DNA of 64,000 nucleotides. Origin: Marinilabiliaceae bacterium JC040 (lineage in GTDB: Bacteria; Bacteroidota; Bacteroidia; Bacteroidales; Marinifilaceae). The notes beneath the pieces are model-generated. The model saw only the letters and a list, made by a program, of their open reading frames with translations. It was not told the DNA's origin and searched no databases. The stretch is from the NCBI GenBank assembly GCA_022496785.1, contig SNAP01000004.1:1-64000 (forward strand), in the 5' to 3' direction. Made by a program: the position numbers and the translations under genes. Shown one piece after another: positions 54,894 through 62,701 of the stretch (position 1 is the first letter of the stretch; every line of letters starts with the position of its first letter).

Positions 54894-55976
54894 ATGGCAG
54901 AGAAAATAATTCTAGGTTTTTCTGGTGGTACGGATAGTTTTGTCTCTGCTCTCCTTTTGAAGAAAAAGTATGAGGTTGTTGCTGTTACATTAGATTTGTG
55001 GAATTTCAATTCTAGTGGAATTATTGATGAAGCTAAAAACCTTGCTAAAGAGATAGGTATAGAACATCATGTTATAGAAGCAAAGGCTTTTTTCGAGACT
55101 AAAGTTGTTAAACCTTTTGTTAGAGATTATCTTTCAGCTAAAACTCCATCTCCTTGTTCTGTTTGTAATAATAATGTTAAGTTTCAACTTTTAGCAGGTA
55201 TTGCTAATAAGATGGGAATAGAAAAAATTGCAACAGGTCATTATGTTTCTATTTCCAAAAATACAGTAAACGACGATTTTTATATAAAGAAAGGTGTTGA
55301 TTCTGTTAAAGATCAATCTTATTTCCTTTGGGAATTATCTCATGATATTTTAAAACGATTAATTCTTCCTCTTGGTAGTTATACTAAATCTGAAGTTAGA
55401 CAAATAGCTATTGATAATGGTTTTAAAAAGATGTCTACTAAAAAAGAAAGTATGAGTGTTTGCTTTTTAAAGGGTAGAGGATATGTCGATTTTATAAATC
55501 AATATTTAGAGGAAAATCCTTCTTTTAAAAAAGAAGTAAATTATAAGAATTTATCACTAAAAGGTAGGGTGTTTAATTCTAAGGGAGATATAATAGGTGA
55601 ACATACAGGACTTCTTAATTATACTATAGGGCAAAAGAAAGGCATAAATTTCTTTAATGGAGAATTAGGTCTTTATGTGAAAAAGATGTCTAGCTCTTCA
55701 AATGATATTTTTGTTGCTATAAAGAAGGATCTTAATGTTCTTGATTTTGAAATAATAGATTACAATTTTATAAATATTAAGGATGCTAGTTCAAGAGAAA
55801 TTACTTGTATAGTTAGAGGTTTAGGGTTAAATCCTAGTGGATATGCAAATCTTCAAATAGTAGATGATAAGCATTTAATGGTACATCTAACAAATCCTGC
55901 TTGGGCTATGGCACCAGGTCAGCCAGTTGTTTTTTATATAGGAGATATTTTAATAGGAGGAGGTATTGCAAACTAA
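54894..55976 (+). CDS. mnmA: tRNA-specific 2-thiouridylase MnmA
   Basis: MnmA thiolates U34 of tRNA-Lys, -Glu and -Gln. The 360-residue protein has an N-terminal PP-loop (GFSGGTDS, where many have SGGVDS), catalytic Cys in SPCSVCNNNVKF (about residue 93) and a second Cys in ESMSVCFLKGRGYVDF (about 190). The central domain has YTIGQKKGI and the C-terminal beta barrel AMAPGQPVVFY. Several Bacteroidota have two MnmA copies, and the altered PP-loop and Cys context suggest that this is the more diverged one. A terminator lies 104 bp downstream. Confidence 0.9.
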   Translation: MAEKIILGFSGGTDSFVSALLLKKKYEVVAVTLDLWNFNSSGIIDEAKNLAKEIGIEHHVIEAKAFFETKVVKPFVRDYLSAKTPSPCSVCNNNVKFQLLAGIANKMGIEKIATGHYVSISKNTVNDDFYIKKGVDSVKDQSYFLWELSHDILKRLILPLGSYTKSEVRQIAIDNGFKKMSTKKESMSVCFLKGRGYVDFINQYLEENPSFKKEVNYKNLSLKGRVFNSKGDIIGEHTGLLNYTIGQKKGINFFNGELGLYVKKMSSSSNDIFVAIKKDLNVLDFEIIDYNFINIKDASSREITCIVRGLGLNPSGYANLQIVDDKHLMVHLTNPAWAMAPGQPVVFYIGDILIGGGIAN

Positions 55977-56079
55977 TAGTATTACCTAATTATGATATTT
56001 ATTAAATCTAAAAATATCTTAATGTATTTCGATATAATATAAATGATTTTACAAGCTACTATATTATATGTTTAAAGAA

Positions 56080-56119
56080 AACCGTCTAGTTTTGAGATTT
56101 CTCTCAAACATAGACGGTT
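56080..56119. terminator. Convergent terminator between mnmA and the peptidase gene
   Basis: AACCGTCTA pairs with TAGACGGTT, with an inner TTTGAGA/TCTCAAA stem. T-rich tails exist on both strands. Confidence 0.8.
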
Positions 56120-56147
56120 CTTATTTATTACCAATAAAATTTCTTTA

Positions 56148-58346
56148 CTATAAATTCTCTTTTAAGAATTTCATGAAACGATTGTATAAATGGAATCTTG
56201 TGTATCCACCATAAATACTGTGGTTTCTGTTTGTGTAGAATTGCATTTCAAACTGTTTGTTTGCTTGAACTAATCTTTCTGCTAATTCATATGATTGATG
56301 TATATGTACATTGTCATCAGCTGTTCCATGGCATAAAAGATATTTTCCTTTTAAGTGTTTTACCCAATTTAAAGGAGCGTTATTTTCATATCCTTCTGGA
56401 TTTTCTTGTGGAGTACGCATATATCTTTCTGTATATACTGAATCGTAATATTTGTAATGTGTTACTGGCGCAATTGCAATTGCAGCATTAAATACATCAT
56501 TACCTTTCATTAAACAAAGAGATGACATGAATCCACCGTAAGACCATCCCCAAATACATATTCTGTTATTTGCGATATATGGTTTTTCTCTTAACCATTT
56601 AGCAGCTGCTATTTGATCATCAGATTCAAGAGCTCCTAAGTTCATATAAGTACATTTACGGAATTCTTCTCCTCTAGCTCCTGTACCACGAGGGTCAACG
56701 CAAACTACAAAATATCCTTCTTGAGCAAGATAGTTGTACCAATCAATACCCCAAGTATTTTTTACTTGTTGTGAGTTTGGACCCGAGTATTGAGTCATTA
56801 TTAATGGATATTGTTTGTTAGGATCAAAATTAGCTGGTTTTATCATCCAAGCATTAAGCATTGTTTTTCCATCTGCTGCAGGAACTTGGAAGAATTCTTT
56901 TTTAGGAATATTATATCCTTTTAATTTTGCTAATAATTTACTGTTATCTTCTAAAACTCTTAGAACTTTACCTCTTGTTGTATTTAAAGTTACTTTATTA
57001 GGCATGTTTACGTTTGAAACATAGTTAATATAGTATTTGAAGTTCTTTGAGAATACCGATGTGTTCCAACCTTTAGTTTTTGTAAGTTGTTTCTTTTTCT
57101 TACCATTTAATCTAATAGAGTATGTGTATAACTCCATTGGAGATACTTCGTGTGAAGAATAGTAGAATGTTTTATTCTTAGGATTGTATCCATAAAAATC
57201 AATTACATCAAAATTTCCTTTTGTAATCGCTTTTACTTCGTGTCCACTCATGTCGTATAGATAGATATGCATATATCCACTCTTTTCACTTGAGAATATA
57301 AAGTGTTTGTTATCGTCTAAGAATATAAGATTATCTAAATTACTTTCTGCAATGTAGTATTTATTGTCTTCTCTATATAGAACATGAGATTCTCCTGTTC
57401 TTGCATTAGCAAGTAAAATCTCTAATTTGTTTTGATGACGATTCATTCTAATTATAGAAAGAGTGTTTGTCTTTTTTGTCCATTTAATTCTTGGAATGTA
57501 TTGGTCTGTTTCTGTACCGACATTCATTTCTACAGTATTCTTATCTTTTACATCGTATACATGAACACTTACTATTGAATTAGTTTCTCCAGCAACTGGG
57601 TATTTGTAGCTGTAATTTGATGGATAGTGTTCGTTTTGCTTATATGTAGGGTATCTTCCTTCAAACATATTCATGTGGAAGACTTTAACTTTCGATTCAT
57701 CTGTTTTTAGAAAAGCAATATATCTTTCGTCATACGACCATTCAAAAGCTTTTGAAAATGCAAATTCCTCTTCATAAACCCAGTCTGGTGCTCCATTAAT
57801 TATATGATTGAATTTTCCATCAAAAGTAATTTGTTGCTCTGTACCAAATCTTAAATCTGAAATGAAAATATTGTTGTTTCGTACAAATGCAATTTTATTT
57901 CCTGATGGTGAAAATGTTGCTAATTGTTGAAATCCTTTTTCAGATAATGCTTTTAATTCTTTTGTATTTCTATTATATACATAGTATTTTGCTAAAAAAG
58001 ATCTACGGTATATTCTTATTTTATTTGTTGTGATAAGTATTTTTGATTGATCTTTTGAGAATGTATAATCTTGTATACTTAGATTATCATATCCTTCAAT
58101 CTTGTTTAGATCTAATAAGTCTTCAACTTTCTTTCCTTTCTTATAAGTCCATTTTGTTATCTTCTTTCCTGCGTAATCTACTGTTGTGTAGAAATTACCG
58201 TCGCTTGTGGAACGTAATCCATATACGCTTGATTGTCTGAAAGTTCCTTTTAACCAAAGGTCTTCAAGTGAGATTTTTTTTGTTTGCGCATTGGTTATTG
58301 TTCCAATTAACATAAACAAAATAAATAGATTGATGATTTTTTTCAT
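56148..58346 (-). CDS. Dipeptidyl peptidase IV-like S9 serine peptidase
   Basis: I start at the ATG at 58346 (732 residues), which begins the signal peptide (cleavage after NAQ); the longer frame from 58403 adds 19 residues without sense. The N-terminal beta propeller spans about 50-480. The DPP IV hallmark DWVYEEEF (double Glu that anchors the substrate N-terminus) is present. The alpha/beta-hydrolase domain has the nucleophile in GWSYGG (about 610), Asp in TADDNVH and His in NRNHSIYGG. It cleaves X-Pro or X-Ala dipeptides from peptides in the periplasm, important for peptide-using anaerobes. Complete. Confidence 0.93.
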   Translation of the reverse strand: MKKIINLFILFMLIGTITNAQTKKISLEDLWLKGTFRQSSVYGLRSTSDGNFYTTVDYAGKKITKWTYKKGKKVEDLLDLNKIEGYDNLSIQDYTFSKDQSKILITTNKIRIYRRSFLAKYYVYNRNTKELKALSEKGFQQLATFSPSGNKIAFVRNNNIFISDLRFGTEQQITFDGKFNHIINGAPDWVYEEEFAFSKAFEWSYDERYIAFLKTDESKVKVFHMNMFEGRYPTYKQNEHYPSNYSYKYPVAGETNSIVSVHVYDVKDKNTVEMNVGTETDQYIPRIKWTKKTNTLSIIRMNRHQNKLEILLANARTGESHVLYREDNKYYIAESNLDNLIFLDDNKHFIFSSEKSGYMHIYLYDMSGHEVKAITKGNFDVIDFYGYNPKNKTFYYSSHEVSPMELYTYSIRLNGKKKKQLTKTKGWNTSVFSKNFKYYINYVSNVNMPNKVTLNTTRGKVLRVLEDNSKLLAKLKGYNIPKKEFFQVPAADGKTMLNAWMIKPANFDPNKQYPLIMTQYSGPNSQQVKNTWGIDWYNYLAQEGYFVVCVDPRGTGARGEEFRKCTYMNLGALESDDQIAAAKWLREKPYIANNRICIWGWSYGGFMSSLCLMKGNDVFNAAIAIAPVTHYKYYDSVYTERYMRTPQENPEGYENNAPLNWVKHLKGKYLLCHGTADDNVHIHQSYELAERLVQANKQFEMQFYTNRNHSIYGGYTRFHLYNRFMKFLKENL

Positions 58347-58398
58347 ATTATTAATGTTTGTATCAGTTATTTTACTCTTAATATTTAAACATTTTAAA

Positions 58399-58453
58399 AG
58401 CACGAGCCAAGCTATACTCTTTTTTATATAGTAGGTCGTGCTAGTTCTTTTTT
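58399..58453. other. Terminator-like hairpin between divergent genes
   Basis: AGCACGA (58399-58405) pairs with TCGTGCT (58436-58442), with CTATA/TATAG inside, followed on the plus strand by AGTTCTTTTTT. No annotated gene reads into it; it lies 125 bp before the thrS promoter. Confidence 0.5.
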
Positions 58454-58554
58454 GTAATTTGTTTCAAATATTGTTTTTTTTTATGAGAAATGAAAGAAAT
58501 TTATGCCTTATTTTGTCTCAGAAATATATGATTGATTGAGTTTTAACGTATATT

Positions 58555-58585
58555 TTTGTATATTGTTCAATTATTTTTACTTTTG
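58555..58585 (+). promoter_or_regulatory. Promoter of the thrS-infC-rpmI-rplT operon
   Basis: TTTG (58555-58558), 19-bp spacer, TACTTTTG (58578-58585): the same sequence and spacing as at tRNA-Ser. It lies 31 bp before the ATG of thrS and inside the longer possible reading frame, which supports the shorter start. Confidence 0.82.
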
Positions 58586-58616
58586 CGTGTTAAATACAGT
58601 TAGAAAACTATACGAT

Positions 58617-60569
58617 ATGATTAAGATTACATTCCCAGACATGAGTATCAAGGAATTCGAAGCAGGAGTTTCGGGACTTGATATCGCAAAGAGTATTAGC
58701 CATAAATTGGCTAAAGAGGTTTTGTCTGTAGAAGTCAATGGAGAATTGTGGGATCTAACTAGACCAATTAACGAAGATGCTTCTATTAAGCTTTTCAAAT
58801 GGGATGATGAAGAAGGTAAACATGCTTTCTGGCATTCATCTGCACATTTACTTGCTGAAGCTGTTCAGGAATTATATCCTGGTGTTAAATTTGGTATAGG
58901 CCCTGCTATAGAAAGTGGTTTCTATTACGATCTAGACCTAGGTGAAGAAAAAACTCTTACGGAAAAAGATCTTACGACCATCGAGAAAAAAATGAAAGAA
59001 TTGGCTTCTAAGAAATCTGAGCTAATTCGTGTTGATGTGTCTAAACAAGAAGCGTTAAACCATTTCTCTTCTATTGATGAAATTTATAAAGTTGAACTTA
59101 TAAATGCTCTAGAAGATGGTACTATTACATATTATAAGCAAGGTAACTTCACTGATTTGTGTCGTGGACCTCATATACCTCATACTGGTTACATTAAAGC
59201 AATTAAATTAAATTCTGTTGCTGGTGCTTACTGGAAAGGTGATGAAAAAAATAAAATGCTTACTCGTATTTATGGTATATCTTTCCCTAAAGCAAAAATG
59301 CTTACAGAATGGGAAGCTATGATGGAAGAGGCTAAAAAGCGCGATCACCGTAAGATTGGTAAGGAAATGGAATTGTTTACTTTTTCTCAAAGTGTTGGTC
59401 AAGGTTTACCTATGTGGTTACCTAAGGGTACTATGCTTAGAGATAATCTAGAGAAATTCCTTAAAAGAGTTCAAAAACGTTTTGGATATGAGCAAGTGAT
59501 GACTCCTCATATTGGAAATGTTAATTTGTATAAAACTTCTGGTCACTATCAGAAATATGGTGCAGATTCTTTCCAAGTGATTACTACTCCTCAAGAAGGA
59601 GAAGAGTTTATGCTTAAACCTATGAACTGTCCTCACCATTGTGAAATTTATAAATTTAAACCTCGTTCTTATAAAGATCTACCTCTTAGATATGCTGAGT
59701 TCGGTACTGTTTATAGATATGAACAATCAGGTGAATTACATGGATTAACAAGGGTAAGAGGTTTTACTCAAGATGATGCTCACATTTTCTGTACTCCTGA
59801 TCAATTATTAGAAGAGTTTAAAAAAGTGATGGATATTATCTTCATTATTTTTAATGCTCTAGATTTTAAAGATTATATCGCTCAAGTTTCTTTAAGAGAT
59901 CCTAATAATACTGAGAAATATATTGGTAGCGAAGAAAATTGGAATAAAGCTGAGAAAGCTATTATTCAAGCTGCTGAAGAAAAAGGTTTGAATTTCGTTG
60001 TTGAAACTGGTGAAGCTGCTTTCTATGGTCCTAAATTGGATTTCATGGTTAAGGATGCTATTGGTAGAAAATGGCAACTTGGTACTATTCAAGTTGACTA
60101 TAACTTGCCTGAACGTTTTAACCTTGAATATATTGGTTCTGATAATCAGAAGCACAAACCTATTATGATTCATCGTGCTCCATTTGGTTCTATTGAACGA
60201 TTTGTAGCTGTGCTTATTGAGCATACTGGAGGAAAATTCCCATTGTGGTTAACTCCTGAGCAAGTTGTAGTTATGCCAATAAGTGAAAAATACAATGAAT
60301 ATGGAAAAAAAGTTTTAGATTTGCTAAATAATTCCGATATTCGCGGCGTCTTAGACGATAGAAATGAGAAGATTGGACGTAAAATTCGTGATAACGAATT
60401 GAAGAAAATACCTTATCTTCTTGTTGTTGGAGAACAAGAGGCTGAAAGTGGAACCGTATCTGTACGCCGTCATGGTGAAGGAGATAAAGGGTCTATGACA
60501 ATAGAAGAATTTGCAGATGTGATAAATAAAGAAGTTGAAGATCAATTATCTTCAATACATAATTATTAA
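58617..60569 (+). CDS. thrS: Threonyl-tRNA synthetase
   Basis: I start at the ATG at 58617 (650 residues). The frame from 58536 would cross the promoter. The protein charges tRNA-Thr. Domains in order: TGS (about 1-60), editing domain with [10 protein letters not shown] and the HxxxH zinc site, class II catalytic core with [13 protein letters not shown] (zinc Cys/His), [34 protein letters not shown], and a C-terminal anticodon-binding domain ([21 protein letters not shown]). Length is normal. It heads the classical operon with infC, rpmI and rplT. Confidence 0.97.
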   Translation: MIKITFPDMSIKEFEAGVSGLDIAKSISHKLAKEVLSVEVNGELWDLTRPINEDASIKLFKWDDEEGKHAFWHSSAHLLAEAVQELYPGVKFGIGPAIESGFYYDLDLGEEKTLTEKDLTTIEKKMKELASKKSELIRVDVSKQEALNHFSSIDEIYKVELINALEDGTITYYKQGNFTDLCRGPHIPHTGYIKAIKLNSVAGAYWKGDEKNKMLTRIYGISFPKAKMLTEWEAMMEEAKKRDHRKIGKEMELFTFSQSVGQGLPMWLPKGTMLRDNLEKFLKRVQKRFGYEQVMTPHIGNVNLYKTSGHYQKYGADSFQVITTPQEGEEFMLKPMNCPHHCEIYKFKPRSYKDLPLRYAEFGTVYRYEQSGELHGLTRVRGFTQDDAHIFCTPDQLLEEFKKVMDIIFIIFNALDFKDYIAQVSLRDPNNTEKYIGSEENWNKAEKAIIQAAEEKGLNFVVETGEAAFYGPKLDFMVKDAIGRKWQLGTIQVDYNLPERFNLEYIGSDNQKHKPIMIHRAPFGSIERFVAVLIEHTGGKFPLWLTPEQVVVMPISEKYNEYGKKVLDLLNNSDIRGVLDDRNEKIGRKIRDNELKKIPYLLVVGEQEAESGTVSVRRHGEGDKGSMTIEEFADVINKEVEDQLSSIHNY

Positions 60570-60578
60570 TTAAATTTT

Positions 60579-60583
60579 GGAGG
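60579..60583 (+). promoter_or_regulatory. Strong Shine-Dalgarno sequence of infC
   Basis: GGAGG lies 9 nt before the ATA start of infC. Other starts in the window mostly lack such a motif, so its presence here is striking and helps to fix the non-canonical start. Confidence 0.85.
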
Positions 60584-60592
60584 ACATATACC

Positions 60593-61147
60593 ATAGCAAC
60601 ACCATTTAGAAGAGGGAAAAGACCCGTTCGTGAAGAAAAGAAGGCTCTACATCGTACAAATACGCAAATTAGAGCTAATGCTGTTCGACTTGTTGGAGAC
60701 AATGTTGAACAGGGAGTAATTTCTATTCAAGAAGCTTTGAAATTAGCAAGAGAGCAAGAGTTAGATCTTGTTGAAATCTCGCCAAAAGCTGATCCACCTG
60801 TTTGTCGAATAGTCGATTATAGCAAATTTCTATATAGACTTAAGAAGAAACAAAAAGAATTAAAAGCTAAATCTGTTAAGGTTGTTGTGAAAGAAATACG
60901 TTTCGGACCAAATACGGATGAGCATGATTATAATTTTAAATTAAAACATGCTGTTAAGTTTTTGAACGACGGTGCTAAAGTTAAAGCATACGTATTTTTT
61001 AAAGGACGTTCTATACTTTTTAAAGAAAAAGGTGAGATTCTTCTTTTGAAATTTGCTCAAGATCTTGAAGAGATTGGTAAAGTTGAAAAATTACCTGTTC
61101 TTGAAGGTAAAAGAATGACTATGTTCATCTCTCCAAGAAAAAAATAG
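60593..61147 (+). CDS. infC: Translation initiation factor IF-3, ATA start
   Basis: IF-3 binds the 30S subunit, blocks early subunit joining and rejects wrong start codons. The reading frame continues upstream of the first internal ATG (60737), through [31 protein letters not shown] and up to ATA at 60593, giving 184 residues. The conserved N-terminal domain requires this start, and GGAGG precedes it at 9 nt. The C-domain has [30 protein letters not shown] and ends [16 protein letters not shown]. Use of a rare start (E. coli uses AUU) lets IF-3 control its own synthesis. 23 bp after thrS. Confidence 0.93.
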   Translation: MATPFRRGKRPVREEKKALHRTNTQIRANAVRLVGDNVEQGVISIQEALKLAREQELDLVEISPKADPPVCRIVDYSKFLYRLKKKQKELKAKSVKVVVKEIRFGPNTDEHDYNFKLKHAVKFLNDGAKVKAYVFFKGRSILFKEKGEILLLKFAQDLEEIGKVEKLPVLEGKRMTMFISPRKK

Positions 61148-61196
61148 ACAGTTTTTATAATTCATATAATTTCTGAAACAATTAAATTTTTGAACA

Positions 61197-61394
61197 ATGC
61201 CTAAAATGAAAACTAAGAGTAGTGCAAAGAAAAGATTTACTTTGACTGCCTCTGGAAAAATTAAAAGAAAGCATGCTTTTAAAAGTCACATTTTGACTAA
61301 AAAAAGCAAAAAACAAAAAAGAAACTTGACTAAGTTTGGTGAAGTTAACAGTACTGATAAGAAAAATATCAGACTACAACTTCGTATGGCTTAA
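61197..61394 (+). CDS. rpmI: 50S ribosomal protein L35
   Basis: The 65-residue protein has the L35 pattern: [44 protein letters not shown]. It is very basic and of normal length. It lies 49 bp after infC and 102 bp before rplT, in the conserved thrS-infC-rpmI-rplT order. The stretch before rplT has no obvious promoter and could hold the L20-binding leader known in other bacteria. Confidence 0.97.
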   Translation: MPKMKTKSSAKKRFTLTASGKIKRKHAFKSHILTKKSKKQKRNLTKFGEVNSTDKKNIRLQLRMA

Positions 61395-61496
61395 TAAAGT
61401 TCCTAACGGAGTTTATTAATTTTAGTAACTAACTCGGATGAATAGCTTAAAAGAAACTATTTAAAAGTTCGCTATCATTCAAAAAAATTTAAGATT

Positions 61497-61853
61497 ATGC
61501 CAAAAGCAAAAAACGCTGTTGCTTCAAGAGCTAGAAGAAAAAAAGTATTGAAGCAAACCAAAGGTAACTTTGGAGCAAGAAAGAACGTATGGACAGTAGC
61601 TAAGAACACTCTTGAAAAAGGTCTTACTTATGCTTACCGTGATAGAAAGAAGAAAAAAGCTAATTTTAGAGCATTGTGGATTCAAAGAATCAATGCTGCT
61701 GCTAGAATCGAAGGTTTATCATATTCTAAACTAATGGGTCTTATCCATAAAGCAGATATCGATATCAACCGTAAAGTTCTTGCTGACTTAGCTATGAATC
61801 AACCAGAAGCTTTTAAAGCTATCGTTGTTAAAGCTAAACAAGCAGCAAAATAA
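61497..61853 (+). CDS. rplT: 50S ribosomal protein L20
   Basis: The 118-residue L20 protein binds 23S rRNA early in 50S assembly. Recognisable parts are [67 protein letters not shown] and the C-terminal [16 protein letters not shown]. In several phyla L20 represses its own operon by binding the mRNA between infC and rplT; whether this happens here cannot be told. It is the last gene before a strong terminator. Confidence 0.97.
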   Translation: MPKAKNAVASRARRKKVLKQTKGNFGARKNVWTVAKNTLEKGLTYAYRDRKKKKANFRALWIQRINAAARIEGLSYSKLMGLIHKADIDINRKVLADLAMNQPEAFKAIVVKAKQAAK

Positions 61854-61874
61854 TTGTTAAAGATATTTAAACTT

Positions 61875-61908
61875 AAAAGGTCGAATGTAATGTTCGACCT
61901 TTTTTTTG
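61875..61908 (+). terminator. Terminator after rplT
   Basis: AAAAGGTCGAA pairs perfectly with TTCGACCTTTT around a 7-nt loop and continues into a run of T residues. Confidence 0.94.
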
Positions 61909-61909
61909 T

Positions 61910-61917
61910 TATCTTTG
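61910..61917 (+). promoter_or_regulatory. -7 box of dapB
   Basis: TATCTTTG directly after the rplT terminator and 22 bp before the dapB ATG. No -33 TTTG is found at the correct distance. Confidence 0.5.
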
Positions 61918-61939
61918 GTTTCATAAAAGATTTTTATAT

Positions 61940-62680
61940 ATGAATATTGCACTATTAGGCTACGGTAAGATGGGCCATGAAATAGAGAAAATAGCTCTTA
62001 AAAGAGGACATAATGTCGTTTTAAAGATAGATGTAGATAAGTCTAAAAAGATTTCTTCTAATGAACTAAAACAAGCTGATGTTGTTATTGAATTTTCAAC
62101 TCCAGATTCAGCTGTTGATAATTATTTGAAATGTTTTGAGGCTCAATTGCCAGTTGTATCTGGAACAACAGGTTGGTTAGAACATAGAAGTATGATTGAA
62201 AATAAATGCATAGAGTCAAATTCTGCATTTTTTTATGCTTCTAATTTTAGTCTAGGTGTAAATGTTTTTTTTGAATTAAATAAACGATTAGCTTCTCTTA
62301 TGAAGCAATTTAGTAATTATGATGTAGATTTAGAAGAAACTCATCATATTCATAAGTTAGATGCCCCAAGTGGAACAGCTATTAGTTTGGCTGAGGGTAT
62401 TATTGAAAATTCTGACTCTAAGCAAGAGTGGGCTCTAGAATCTTCTTTTGAAAAATTTGTAGAGAAAAAGTATGATGATTCTAAACTTGCTGTTCGTTCT
62501 TTTAGGAAAGGTGAAGTGCCAGGTACTCACTCTATAAGATATTTTTCTGAGGTAGATGAAATAAAAATTACTCACGAGGCATATGGACGTCAAGGTTTTG
62601 CTTTGGGAGCTGTTATAGCTGCTGAATTTTTACGTGATAAGAAAGGCGTATTTTCAATGAACGATCTCCTTAAATTTTAA
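61940..62680 (+). CDS. dapB: 4-hydroxy-tetrahydrodipicolinate reductase
   Basis: DapB reduces 4-hydroxy-tetrahydrodipicolinate with NAD(P)H in the diaminopimelate/lysine pathway. The 246-residue protein has the Rossmann motif LGYGKMGHEIE, FSTPDSAVDNYLKC, VSGTTGWL and FYASNFSLGVNVF. Its active-site block is ETHHIHKLDAPSGTA (two His and the catalytic Lys; DAPSGTA contacts the substrate). The C-terminal VRSFRKGEVPGTHSIRYFSEVDEIKITHEAYGRQGFALGAVIAAEFL is typical. The length is at the short end, as in other Bacteroidota. lepB follows by 21 bp, so it may share this transcript. Confidence 0.96.
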   Translation: MNIALLGYGKMGHEIEKIALKRGHNVVLKIDVDKSKKISSNELKQADVVIEFSTPDSAVDNYLKCFEAQLPVVSGTTGWLEHRSMIENKCIESNSAFFYASNFSLGVNVFFELNKRLASLMKQFSNYDVDLEETHHIHKLDAPSGTAISLAEGIIENSDSKQEWALESSFEKFVEKKYDDSKLAVRSFRKGEVPGTHSIRYFSEVDEIKITHEAYGRQGFALGAVIAAEFLRDKKGVFSMNDLLKF

Positions 62681-62701
62681 TATTAAAACTATTATACTAT
62701 T

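Noticed and set aside
60493-60702. Minus-strand reading frame over the infC start
   Set aside because: It lies opposite the conserved 3' end of thrS and the N-terminus of IF-3; its codons have no protein-like bias.
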